Source: Motiliproteus sp047633175 (GTDB lineage: Bacteria; Pseudomonadota; Gammaproteobacteria; Pseudomonadales; Balneatricaceae). From it: a stretch of DNA of 64,000 bases. Positions 1 to 7,963 of the stretch are shown here, piece after piece. The stretch lies in assembly GCA_047633175.1 (NCBI GenBank), contig JBLIEQ010000016.1, forward strand, positions 1-64,000, read 5' to 3'. Every line of letters starts with the position of its first letter. Within the stretch, counting starts at the first letter, position 1. Position numbers and translations under genes: made by a program. The notes beneath the pieces are model-generated. The model saw only the letters and a program-made list of their open reading frames with translations. It was not told where the DNA came from and ran no database searches.

Positions 1-141
1 TTTATTGCGCTTAACCCGTTTGTAGGCCCGGAGCATATTCGATCGTTCCAGTACTGCCGACAGTAGATCATCTGTTGGCTCTTCATGGACGTTAGTCGTT
101 CCCACCGTGACGTTTGCCGTCTCAATATGCCCTGCGATCAC
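1..141 (-). CDS. Group II intron-type reverse transcriptase, N-terminal fragment cut by the window edge
   Basis: The minus strand is open from position 258 to the window edge. Its only plausible starts are GTG at 141 and GTG at 105. The translation runs through TDDLLSAVLERSNMLRAYK and ends RVKRNK at the edge. This is the typical start of bacterial group II intron reverse transcriptase/maturases: a 'LLxxVLERxNMLxAxKRVxxNKG' block before the catalytic fingers. The rest lies outside the window. The reading frame starts only 50 bp after the stop of the TRAP large permease gene. That leaves no room for the several hundred bases of ribozyme domains I-III that normally precede such an ORF. It may therefore be a truncated or rearranged intron copy. 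The family call rests on about 49 residues. Confidence 0.6.
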   Translation of the reverse strand, partial: MIAGHIETANVTVGTTNVHEEPTDDLLSAVLERSNMLRAYKRVKRNK

Positions 142-190
142 CTGCAGGGCAGATGATTCAGGGCAGCGCTCCAGCGGCGAGTGACTTCGA

Positions 191-2851
191 TCAGAAGTGC
201 AACGAGATATCTTTATGGTTCGACAGGCAGCTGGCGACTTCTTCCGCCTGATCGACCGTTAAGCGCTTTTGCTGACGCAGGCCGATGCTGTTCTTGATCG
301 CCTCCTCATAGGCTGCCAGGCTCGGCAGTAGCTGGGTAGCAGCGCGTCGACTCCACAGGAGCTGAGTCGTCAGGAGTTCCAGTGCCTCGTCCATATACTG
401 CTGCGACTTGTCCGGATCGGCCCGCTTGCCTTTAAGTGCGCGACGCGCTTTGGACAGCTTCGAGTTAATTTTACTGCTACCCGCCACCGAATCGAGCATT
501 CGAGCCACGGTCTTGATCTGCTCTATCGCGACCTCACTATCCTCGCTGTCGATGACCGCCTTAAGCCCGGCGATATTCGACTCCAATGCGGCCAGCGCCT
601 CTGTCTGCTGCAATACGTCGAGCAACTCGGGGACAGGTGCGTAAGCGCTATCTACATTGTTGCGATAACGATTACGGCTTTTTTTAGCCGCTTTTTCGAG
701 TTTAACATAGCGGGCGTGTTCGGTTTCCCAGTTGGCCGGAATCTGCGGTTCCAAGAGCCGACGTTCGGCTTCCAGGTCCGCAATCTCAGTCTCGAGAGCC
801 GCCCGCCGACCGGGCTCGGCCTCTGAATAGTTACCCAGACGTCGCAGCAGCAAGTGCGATCGTTTCAGATCCTGATCGATCTTACGCATCTCGGCCTGAA
901 GCCCACGCACCAGGCTGTGCAGGGGGTGATACCCCTCATTGAAGGTATCCAGGGCCTGCTGTTTAGCCTTCACCTCATCCACCAGGGTGAAGGTCGCCAG
1001 AGCCTTCTCGGTACTACCCTCCAGATCCTTGCGTACCGATGCTGGCAGATAACTCAGATCGGCCCCGGCCATCTGGGCGATGCTGGAGCGGATCAGATCC
1101 CCCTCCTCGGCATAGACCTCGAACAGATAAGATTCCATACAGGATTGTAAGCGAGGATTCATCGGCGGAGGTGCGGTCTCGGAGGTCAGGAAGCTACGAT
1201 TAGGCAGATAGTTGACCATGGCCGGGAAGCTGCCCGCAATCACCAGGGCTACGACCTGCAAGCCGATAAACATGATCGCACCGCGATAGATATGCACGGT
1301 CTTGACGACTGCCGGCGCCACGCCGCGCAGATAGAAGAGCGCGAACCCGAAGGGCGGGGTCAGGAAGGAGGTCTGGATATTAAGTCCGAACATAACCCCC
1401 AACCAAACGGCAGTAATATTGGCCTCAGGATTGGCCAGCAGGATAGGCGCTACGATAGGGACGACTACCACGGCAATCTCGATAAAGTCGAGGAAGAAAC
1501 CCAACAGGAAGATCACCAGCATCACCACGAAAAACTGACCCCAGAACCCACCCGGCAGGCCGGTCAGAAATTCCCGGACCAGGGTTTCACCGCCAAATCC
1601 ACGAAACGCCGTGGTCAGCATCGCCGCGCCGACCAGGATAATAAAGACCATCGAGGTGGTTTTCACCGTGTCTCTCATGACCCCGCCGAGGGTGTCATCG
1701 ATTTTATAGGTGCGCCACACGCTCCACATCACGGCGACCATCAGGGTAAAACTGGCAACGCCTGCGGCAATCAACGGCAGCACATCCCCGTCCTGAATAT
1801 TTTTAATATTCAGATCATTGAACGCCAGGATAATGCTGAGCACCAGCACCGACCCTATGGCCAGAATTGCGGGGTAATAGGTATCTTTGCGTCCTTCAGC
1901 CAGGCGGTAGCTGCCCATAATCAGCGCCCCAACGGCACCGATGGAGCCTGCCTGATTCACCGTGGCCACCCCCAGAATAATCGAGCCGAGTACCACAAAT
2001 ATAAGGATCAGTGGAGGTGCCAGCGCCAGCACCACTTTACGGGCGAAATGACGATCATACTTGCCCTCGTAAGGAACAGGAGGCGCAGATTCAGGTTTGA
2101 GCCAGGCAGTGATCAGAATATAGAGGACATACAGGCCGACCAGCACCATGCCAGGAATCAGGGCACCCATAAACATATCACCGGCACTGGCCGAGGTGAT
2201 ATCGAGAGTGGAGGGCATTGAGAACTCGCCGGTCGTCTCTTTGTACAGCGTCTTACGCAGAGTGCTGGCCTGATCGGCGGCATTGGAGAGTTGATCCGCC
2301 AGAATAATTAATACGATGGAGGGCGGGATAATCTGCCCCAGGGTTCCCGACGCGCAGATGGTGCCGCAGGCCAGGGACTTGGAGTAGTTATTACGCAGCA
2401 TCGCCGGAAGCGAGATCATCCCCATCGCGATCACTGTGGCGCCGACGATACCGGTCGTTGCCGCCAGCAGCGCGCCCACCAGCACGACCGAGATTCCCAG
2501 TCCGCCGGGAACAGGACCGAACAGCTGCGCCATCGAGACCAGCAGATCCTCGGCAATCTTGGAACGCTGCAGCATGACCCCCATAAAGATAAACAGAGGG
2601 ATCGCGATCAGGGTGTCGCGCTCGACACCCCAGTAAAGACTTCGGAAGTTGGTCACCCCGGCCGTTAACCACTGCACCGGCCCCCCTTCGACAAAGTAAG
2701 CACTGGCGTCGCCCGCAAACAGATAACCGCAAAGCGCGGCCAGACCTATCGACAGGATGGCCGAACCGGGAAGAGCGAAGGCCACCGGAAAACCGGAGCT
2801 CAGCGCGCAAACCATCGACAGGATAAGAATCAGTAGAAAAAACAGTTCCAT
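191..2851 (-). CDS. TRAP transporter large permease (DctM family) with a C-terminal coiled-coil extension
   Basis: Membrane subunit of a tripartite ATP-independent periplasmic transporter, which moves an organic acid inward using the sodium or proton gradient. Residues 1 to about 545 are strongly hydrophobic, with many transmembrane helices and DctM-type signatures: the N-terminal FALPGSA stretch, TLIAIPLFIFMGVML, and the loop GTLGQIIPPSIVLIILAD. Residues from about 550 to 886 are different: polar, rich in Glu, Lys, Leu and Arg, with heptad-like stretches (for example LETEIADLEAERRLLEPQI) typical of a long cytoplasmic coiled coil. A usual DctM protein has about 430 residues, so this one is twice as long. 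It is last in the minus-strand order binding protein, small permease, large permease, 58 bp after the small permease stop. Substrate is inferred only from the neighbouring D-lactate dehydrogenase-like gene. Confidence 0.9.
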   Translation of the reverse strand: MELFFLLILILSMVCALSSGFPVAFALPGSAILSIGLAALCGYLFAGDASAYFVEGGPVQWLTAGVTNFRSLYWGVERDTLIAIPLFIFMGVMLQRSKIAEDLLVSMAQLFGPVPGGLGISVVLVGALLAATTGIVGATVIAMGMISLPAMLRNNYSKSLACGTICASGTLGQIIPPSIVLIILADQLSNAADQASTLRKTLYKETTGEFSMPSTLDITSASAGDMFMGALIPGMVLVGLYVLYILITAWLKPESAPPVPYEGKYDRHFARKVVLALAPPLILIFVVLGSIILGVATVNQAGSIGAVGALIMGSYRLAEGRKDTYYPAILAIGSVLVLSIILAFNDLNIKNIQDGDVLPLIAAGVASFTLMVAVMWSVWRTYKIDDTLGGVMRDTVKTTSMVFIILVGAAMLTTAFRGFGGETLVREFLTGLPGGFWGQFFVVMLVIFLLGFFLDFIEIAVVVVPIVAPILLANPEANITAVWLGVMFGLNIQTSFLTPPFGFALFYLRGVAPAVVKTVHIYRGAIMFIGLQVVALVIAGSFPAMVNYLPNRSFLTSETAPPPMNPRLQSCMESYLFEVYAEEGDLIRSSIAQMAGADLSYLPASVRKDLEGSTEKALATFTLVDEVKAKQQALDTFNEGYHPLHSLVRGLQAEMRKIDQDLKRSHLLLRRLGNYSEAEPGRRAALETEIADLEAERRLLEPQIPANWETEHARYVKLEKAAKKSRNRYRNNVDSAYAPVPELLDVLQQTEALAALESNIAGLKAVIDSEDSEVAIEQIKTVARMLDSVAGSSKINSKLSKARRALKGKRADPDKSQQYMDEALELLTTQLLWSRRAATQLLPSLAAYEEAIKNSIGLRQQKRLTVDQAEEVASCLSNHKDISLHF

Positions 2852-2909
2852 GGATCAGCCTTTTACGTAGATAACAGCGTTACAGCAGGTTGAAATATAA
2901 ATCGAACAC

Positions 2910-3989
2910 TTAGGCACTCACGGGTTCATGGCTGGAGCCACTGACCACGGACTCGCCACCCGGTTCTTGCCGTAGATTAGCGACATTGGTCAGCAGATAA
3001 CTGCTGAACTGCGCGATCATCGACAATGCAAAGACCACCAGATAGACCGCCATCAGATATTTAACATACATGCCGTAGCCACTCTGGGAGATCTCAAAAC
3101 TGAATAGCGGGCTGTTGATACTACTCGCCCGACTCCACATACCCAGGGTCAGGATGATCCAACACAGCGGCAGCCCCATGCAGGTCAAGCCGAAAATATT
3201 CGACCAGGCCTTGGCTCTGCGTCCGAAATGAGCATAAAGCACATCGACGCGCACATGCCCCTCATGGAGCAGGGTGTAGGAACTGGCAAACAGAAACATG
3301 GCGGCATACCAGAAGCGCACCAGATCGCCCATATAGACCTGTTCATAGGAAAAAACGAAACGCCAGAGCACGATCTGAAACTCCGCCAGAACCACCAGTA
3401 ACGCCAGCCAGGTAAAGCCGAGCGTGCGCACCAGCAACCCGATAACGAACGACAGCAACACCAGCGGAAAATGGACGTAAAGACCCCGAAACTGCGGCCT
3501 GGCCAACGCCTGGCTGAGTTCTTCGCCGACTACTGCAGACAACAGGTCCTCCACTCGCAGCAGCGAGATGAGCATATCGACCAGGCCTATCAGCAGGACC
3601 CCAAAAAAAGCCACCCGTACTACATAGGCAGAAAAAGCCGATAGACGATCGGCCTCCAGGCGCAGACTGCGCCCGGGGGTCGCCATAACATAAGCCACCA
3701 CGATGGCCACTGCGCATAGATAGAGACCAAACTGAAACCAGCCCAGTTGCAGCGCGTTGGGGGTCAGCGCCTGATCCAGAGGGGCGAACGACAACCAGCC
3801 CTGGTCGGCATAAAAAGAGATCACTCCCGGCCATTCACGCCAGAAGGTTAGATAATTATTAAGTAAAAACGCTAGTGCTGTAGCGACCACCGTGCCGGCG
3901 CAGATGCGCACCAGCAGGTTAAGCGGCGCGTCCCTGGTTTTCGAATAGGGGGGAACAGCGACAACCGGCTCTATTTTTGAATCCGTCAT
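2910..3989 (-). CDS. TRAP transporter small permease (DctQ family), long form
   Basis: Small membrane subunit of the same TRAP system, 359 residues. It is longer than the usual 160-220 residues because an N-terminal region with its own membrane helices (about residues 35-190) precedes the canonical DctQ part. That part carries the segment with FASSYTLLHEGHVRVDVLY, a hallmark of the family (conserved 'HVRVDVL'). I chose the ATG at 3989 over a GTG at 4043 because it has an AGGCG element just upstream and starts in a polar N-terminus. It lies between the binding-protein gene (164 bp upstream) and the large permease gene, so the three are probably co-transcribed. Paired long small-permease and long large-permease subunits fit one specialised TRAP subfamily. 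Confidence 0.85.
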   Translation of the reverse strand: MTDSKIEPVVAVPPYSKTRDAPLNLLVRICAGTVVATALAFLLNNYLTFWREWPGVISFYADQGWLSFAPLDQALTPNALQLGWFQFGLYLCAVAIVVAYVMATPGRSLRLEADRLSAFSAYVVRVAFFGVLLIGLVDMLISLLRVEDLLSAVVGEELSQALARPQFRGLYVHFPLVLLSFVIGLLVRTLGFTWLALLVVLAEFQIVLWRFVFSYEQVYMGDLVRFWYAAMFLFASSYTLLHEGHVRVDVLYAHFGRRAKAWSNIFGLTCMGLPLCWIILTLGMWSRASSINSPLFSFEISQSGYGMYVKYLMAVYLVVFALSMIAQFSSYLLTNVANLRQEPGGESVVSGSSHEPVSA

Positions 3990-4153
3990 TGAAACACGCC
4001 TGAACAATTTGAGGGACAGGACGCGGGGCTGGTATAGCCGCACGCGTCGACAGATCAGCAGTCCTGCCTAAAAGCAGTGGCTTCAAGGCAGGAAAGGTCT
4101 GACATGGCAACCCCTGGGAAAGGAGCTACCTCTGCAACACGGGAGGGTCCCGA

Positions 4154-5248
4154 TCAGATATCGAGGACGCGGTTACGTTGCTGGACATAAGCCTGATCCG
4201 AGATATTGGTCCAGGCACCGATCTCGGTGCGGGCATCAATAAAGCTATTATGGATACGGCTTGCCAGCTCACTATGACGCTGAACCCCCTCAAAGACCTC
4301 CTGGGCAGCTTCTCCGAAGGCATCATAGACATCATCGTTGAAACGACGCAGCTTGACGCCCTGATCCTGAACCAGCGAGGCCAGCGCAGCGCCGTTCTTG
4401 GCGTTGTACTCGGACATCATGACTTCGTTCTCCATCGACGATGCCGCTTCGATAATCAGCTGATCCGCCTTTGAAAGTCCATCCCACCACTTCTTATTCA
4501 TGCCGATACTGAGCATGGCACCCGGCTCATGCATGCCGGGGTAGTAGTAGTATTTCGCGGCTTCATAGAACTTCATGGCCTGATCGTTCCAGGGTCCGAC
4601 CCACTCGGTGGCATCGATCGCACCAGAAACCAGGTTTTCATAGATCTGACTGCCTGGCAGAGAGACCGGTGAGGCACCGAGTTTGGCCATCACGTCACCG
4701 CCAAGTCCGGGCATACGGATTTTCAAGCCTTTAAGATCATCGGCAGAGGTGATCTCTTTACGGAACCAGCCGCCCATCTGCACACCGGTATTGCCGCACA
4801 TCAGGCCTTTAATACCAAAGGGTGCCGCCAGCTCATCCCATAACTCCTGACCGCCACGGAAACGCATCCAGGCATTGAATTCGTTAGCAGAGAGCCCAAA
4901 AGGAACTGAGGTAAAGTAGGCAAATCCCGGATGTTTGCCCTTCCAATAATATTCCGCACCATGGTAGATCTGGGCATTACCAGAGGCCACCTCATCGAAT
5001 GCATCGAAGGCTTTGACCCGCTCACCGGCGGCAAAGTAGTTGATCTGGATGCGACCATCACTCATGGCGGTCACACGCTTGGCAAAACGCTGCGCGCCCG
5101 TACCCAGACCGGGAAAATCCCGAGGCCAGGTAGACACCATGTTGACCTCGATGCGCTCTTTAGCGATTGCCGGGGTCGATAACGTTGTAGCAGCAGCAAC
5201 ACCGCCAAGACCAATCAACCCGCTTTTCAGTAATTCACGTCTATTCAT
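4154..5248 (-). CDS. TRAP transporter substrate-binding protein (DctP/TakP-like), Tat-type signal
   Basis: Periplasmic receptor of the TRAP system, 364 residues, the usual size. The N-terminus MNRRELLKSGLIGLGG is a twin-arginine-like signal followed by a hydrophobic stretch and an ATPAIA cleavage site. The mature part begins with the DctP-type VNMVSTWPRDFPGLG. It also contains the conserved arginine segment LKGLKIRMPGLGGDV and the segment GAIDATEWVGPWND, seen in 2-oxoacid and lactate binders of the TakP group. A good AAGGAT ribosome-binding site precedes the ATG at 5248. First gene of the TRAP operon. The flavoprotein dehydrogenase upstream suggests a 2-hydroxy or 2-oxo acid as ligand; this is inference from context and resemblance. 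Confidence 0.88.
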   Translation of the reverse strand: MNRRELLKSGLIGLGGVAAATTLSTPAIAKERIEVNMVSTWPRDFPGLGTGAQRFAKRVTAMSDGRIQINYFAAGERVKAFDAFDEVASGNAQIYHGAEYYWKGKHPGFAYFTSVPFGLSANEFNAWMRFRGGQELWDELAAPFGIKGLMCGNTGVQMGGWFRKEITSADDLKGLKIRMPGLGGDVMAKLGASPVSLPGSQIYENLVSGAIDATEWVGPWNDQAMKFYEAAKYYYYPGMHEPGAMLSIGMNKKWWDGLSKADQLIIEAASSMENEVMMSEYNAKNGAALASLVQDQGVKLRRFNDDVYDAFGEAAQEVFEGVQRHSELASRIHNSFIDARTEIGAWTNISDQAYVQQRNRVLDI

Positions 5249-5871
5249 GGGGGCTTTATCCTTACAAAATTATTGTTTTTTGTTAGTTTTTTACTCTGGC
5301 TCCTGAGATTGCCTACTGAGGTTACTGGCAAGCATCGCCAATAATCAACAAAAAACTGTTATTTATAAACAACTGCGTCTATGAGCGGTGTGTCGAGGCT
5401 CCGAGCGCACCAAAAACGCTGCTTGCAAGAAGATAACGGTATAAATGAAGATGCTATAGGATGGGTATCAAACTACGCCTGCTGTTGCAGGGTCCTCTCA
5501 GATCTCCGCAAGAATAAGCCGGCACGCGGGCGTCGGATTGGTAGGGAAAAACGGGGATGCAGGTTCAGCGGCAATGCACCTACGCTGGAAAACACGTCCA
5601 TAATATTCACCGGTATAAAGCGTGCCTCAGCCCGTCTCAGCCCGTCTCAGCCCGTCTCAGCCCGTCTCAGCGACAATTTTCTGAAAGCGAGCCATACCAA
5701 GATACGCCCAGGGCGAGAGAGAAGTGAAATAACAATCGACGATTTGACCCATAGAGACGTTCCTATTGTTGTTTTATCCAGGTTATTTTCGGCGGTACGG
5801 CTCAGTGCCTGCATCCCGGCGCAGAGCAGGTATAGAGCAGGCGCAGAGCCGTTGCAGCGACTCCTTCGCGT
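5249..5871. other. Gene-free spacer between the TRAP operon and the dehydrogenase gene
   Basis: About 620 bp in which I find no convincing gene. A 164-codon plus-strand frame (5381-5875) has a low-complexity, Arg-rich translation, runs through the tandem repeat and has no recognisable domain, so I treat it as spurious. The segment next to 5249 is AT-rich and should hold the TRAP operon promoter. The only distinct structure is the decamer array described separately. Confidence 0.6.
5624..5671. repeat. Tandem decamer array, CCCGTCTCAG x4
   Basis: Four perfect head-to-tail copies of CCCGTCTCAG occupy 5631-5670. They are preceded by a partial copy (GCCTCAG) and followed by C. The array lies between the dehydrogenase and TRAP genes, about 200 bp from the dehydrogenase stop. 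Function unknown; a simple slippage-generated repeat is the plainest reading. Confidence 0.9.
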
Positions 5872-7275
5872 TTAGAAATCAAACACCTTACCCGGATTCA
5901 TGATTAGGTTGGGATCCAGGGCTCTCTTCAGGGTTTTCATCAGCGCGACCGCAGCACCGTGCTCTTGCAACAGGTAGCTTTTCTTGCCGAAGCCGATCCC
6001 ATGCTCACCGGTGCAGGTTCCGCCTGACTCCAGCGCCTTAGCAACCAAAAATCCGGACAGCTCGCTAGCTTTCGCCGACTCTACCGCATCCTCTGCATCG
6101 AAGAGGATAAGCATGTGATAATTGCCATCGCCGACATGCCCGACAATCGGGCAACAAAGATCCAGCTCCTGAGCTCTTTGTTCGGCTGCCAGTAAGTTTT
6201 CAGCCAACCTGGAGATCGGTACGCAGACATCGGTCGCCAGCGCCACGCAGCCGGGTTTAATCGATTGACCGGCGAAATAGGCCTCGTGCCTCGCCTTCCA
6301 GAGTTCATTGCGCGCTTCTGTGGTTTCCGCCCAACGGTAATCACTGCCGCCAAACTCCTGCGTAATCTCCTGCAGGGCATCGATCTGCTCCTGAACGTAG
6401 CCGCTGCTGCCATGAAACTCCAGGAACAGGGTGGGCTTGGAGGCGAACCCCTCAAGCTTCGAATAACGGATGCAGGCCTCTATCTGCAATCTGTTAAGCA
6501 GCTCAATGCGTGCCATCGGAATACCACTCTGGATCGCCAAAATTACGCTACTTACGGAGTCCTCCAACGTTTCAAAACTACAGACGGCGGCTTTAATCAC
6601 CTCGGGTATGGGGTAAAGTGTTAGCTGAATCTCGGTCATGACCCCCAGGGTGCCCTCTGAGCCGACAAACAGCCGGGTCAAATCGTAACCTGCAGCGCTT
6701 TTCTTGGCCTTACCTCCGGTACAGATCACCTCTCCCTGAGCCGTTACCACCTTGAGCCCCAGCACATTTTCACGCATGGTCCCGTAACGAACGGCGTTAG
6801 TCCCTGATGCCCGAGTTGCAGCCATCCCGCCTATAGAAGCATCTGCACCCGGATCGACAGGAAAAAACAGCCCCAGGTGACGAAGCTCATGATTCAGCTG
6901 CTTGCGGGTCACTCCAGCCTGAACTCGGCAGATCATATCCTCCTGATCGATATCGATGATCGCATTCATTTCAGAAAGGTCGAGACTAATGCCACCCTGA
7001 ACCGCAATTAACTGGCCTTCGCATGAGGTACCTGCCCCGTAAGGGATAACAGGAATTTTCATTTCATTACAGGCCGTTACTAGTTGCGCCACCTCTTCGG
7101 TGGTGCTGGCGTAAAAGACCGCATCCGGCGGTACCGTTCCAAACCGGTCCTCGCCATGGCCATGCTGATCGCGAATACCCTGGTTGAGACTGAAACGTTG
7201 CCGAAGATTTTCAGGCAACGATTGGATCAGCGTCCCTGCATCGGTTGAGAAAATCGGTGTTGTCGCCTGCGTCAT
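5872..7275 (-). CDS. FAD-linked D-lactate dehydrogenase (cytochrome-type, GlcD/Dld2 family)
   Basis: Flavoprotein of 467 residues that should oxidise D-lactate or a related 2-hydroxy acid to the 2-oxo acid and pass electrons to the respiratory chain. The N-terminal half is a PCMH-type FAD domain with IPVIPYGAGTSCEGQ, the segment FFPVDPGADASIGGM and TRLFVGSEGTLGVMTEIQL. The C-terminal half is an FAD-oxidase C domain with GHVGDGNYH and GEHGIGFGKK, which hold the metal and substrate-binding histidines. There is no signal peptide. A GGGAGAA ribosome-binding site precedes the ATG at 7275. Same strand as the TRAP operon, with a 620-bp spacer, so a separate but possibly co-regulated unit. Glycolate oxidase GlcD is the closest alternative; no glcE or glcF is present, which favours a single-subunit lactate enzyme. 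Confidence 0.87.
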   Translation of the reverse strand: MTQATTPIFSTDAGTLIQSLPENLRQRFSLNQGIRDQHGHGEDRFGTVPPDAVFYASTTEEVAQLVTACNEMKIPVIPYGAGTSCEGQLIAVQGGISLDLSEMNAIIDIDQEDMICRVQAGVTRKQLNHELRHLGLFFPVDPGADASIGGMAATRASGTNAVRYGTMRENVLGLKVVTAQGEVICTGGKAKKSAAGYDLTRLFVGSEGTLGVMTEIQLTLYPIPEVIKAAVCSFETLEDSVSSVILAIQSGIPMARIELLNRLQIEACIRYSKLEGFASKPTLFLEFHGSSGYVQEQIDALQEITQEFGGSDYRWAETTEARNELWKARHEAYFAGQSIKPGCVALATDVCVPISRLAENLLAAEQRAQELDLCCPIVGHVGDGNYHMLILFDAEDAVESAKASELSGFLVAKALESGGTCTGEHGIGFGKKSYLLQEHGAAVALMKTLKRALDPNLIMNPGKVFDF

Positions 7276-7485
7276 ATATTCTCCCTGGATAAACTAAGAG
7301 GCCGAGGACGAAGCCTGTGCCCTATCAGGACAGAACATACTGGATTCAGAGCGCTATGACTAACAATTGAAGAGTGCAATGACGGGCAAAACAGGCAGGG
7401 GTAGTAAGGGCTATAGATTCAGATGAGTGACTAGCAAGCGGCAGGGATCGCCTGGGGGACGATAAGAGGCGGGGCTACGAAGGCT

Positions 7486-7529
7486 TTCTAGATTATATAG
7501 GGGCTCATTCTAGGTCATATAGGGGTAGG
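7486..7529. repeat. Two 22-bp direct repeats with core TTCTAG-N4-ATATAGGGG
   Basis: TTCTAG at 7486 and again at 7508 each begin a 22-bp unit that shares TTCTAG, ATATAGGGG and most other positions. The spacing of two helical turns, upstream of the dehydrogenase gene and close to a LysR gene, would suit a regulator that binds one face of the DNA. This is only a suggestion. Confidence 0.5.
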
Positions 7530-7533
7530 TGCC

Positions 7534-7552
7534 GGGAGGCGCCCCGCCTCCC
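7534..7552. other. Perfect 8-bp stem hairpin, GGGAGGCG-CCC-CGCCTCCC
   Basis: The arms 7534-7541 and 7545-7552 are exact complements around a 3-base loop. It lies 24 bp beyond the stop of the small minus-strand gene ending at 7576, so it could end that transcript. No T-run follows on either strand, so it is not a standard intrinsic terminator. Confidence 0.45.
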
Positions 7553-7575
7553 AGTGACAACGTAAAACGACGGCC

Positions 7576-7821
7576 TTAGTGGCTATGACGTAACATTGAA
7601 CCTGGAAGCCTTGAACCTGGAAGCTTTGTACCTAGAAGAACATGGCCCAGACGAACGGCACGAACCCGAACAGCAACGCTATTAACCAACTGCTTTAAGT
7701 GATGCCCCAGACTCAGAAATAGATCATGGATCGCCTCGGCACGGGCCTGTTCGGCTACACGCTGATAATGAGGCAGATCTATTTCACCTGCGCTGTTTAG
7801 TTTCAATTTTAAATGAGTCAT
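7576..7821 (-). CDS. Small conserved-looking protein of unknown function
   Basis: An 81-residue product if translation starts at the ATG at 7821, which has a strong AAGGAAT ribosome-binding site. An upstream in-frame start at 7887 lacks this. The N-terminal half (AGEIDLPHYQRVAEQARAEA) resembles small YjiS-like/DUF1127-type proteins with a 'hydrophilic start, LPHYQ, AR-rich helix' pattern, but I cannot name the family. The C-terminus is Arg/Val-rich and ends in LPGSRLPGSM, encoded by imperfect 14-bp tandem repeats, so the last 20 residues may be recent. It is divergent from the LysR gene at 7964 with about 140 bp between them. Confidence 0.55.
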   Translation of the reverse strand: MTHLKLKLNSAGEIDLPHYQRVAEQARAEAIHDLFLSLGHHLKQLVNSVAVRVRAVRLGHVLLGTKLPGSRLPGSMLRHSH

Positions 7822-7963
7822 TTGAATATTCCTTATTAACGCGAGTAAAGAGGCGGTCTGATGGTGTGACTCAGCCACGTCACGCATGTTAGGATTCTAT
7901 CCGCCACTCGGCTAGTGATGCTTTTTCAAGCCATGGTTAAAAAAACTCACCGGTAAACTCCTG

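Larger units (their letters stand above)
7276..7575. other. 300-bp spacer with direct repeats and a hairpin
   Basis: No gene seen. The segment holds the promoter region of the dehydrogenase gene (reading left), two 22-bp direct repeats and a perfect hairpin, both listed separately. Confidence 0.6.

Noticed and set aside
1292..2221. 309-codon plus-strand frame opposite the TRAP permease
   Set aside because: Gln/His-rich antisense reading of membrane-helix codons; the minus strand is an obvious permease.
5381..5875. 164-codon plus-strand frame in the spacer
   Set aside because: Arg/Ser-rich translation, passes through the decamer repeat, no domain and overlaps the stop of the dehydrogenase gene.
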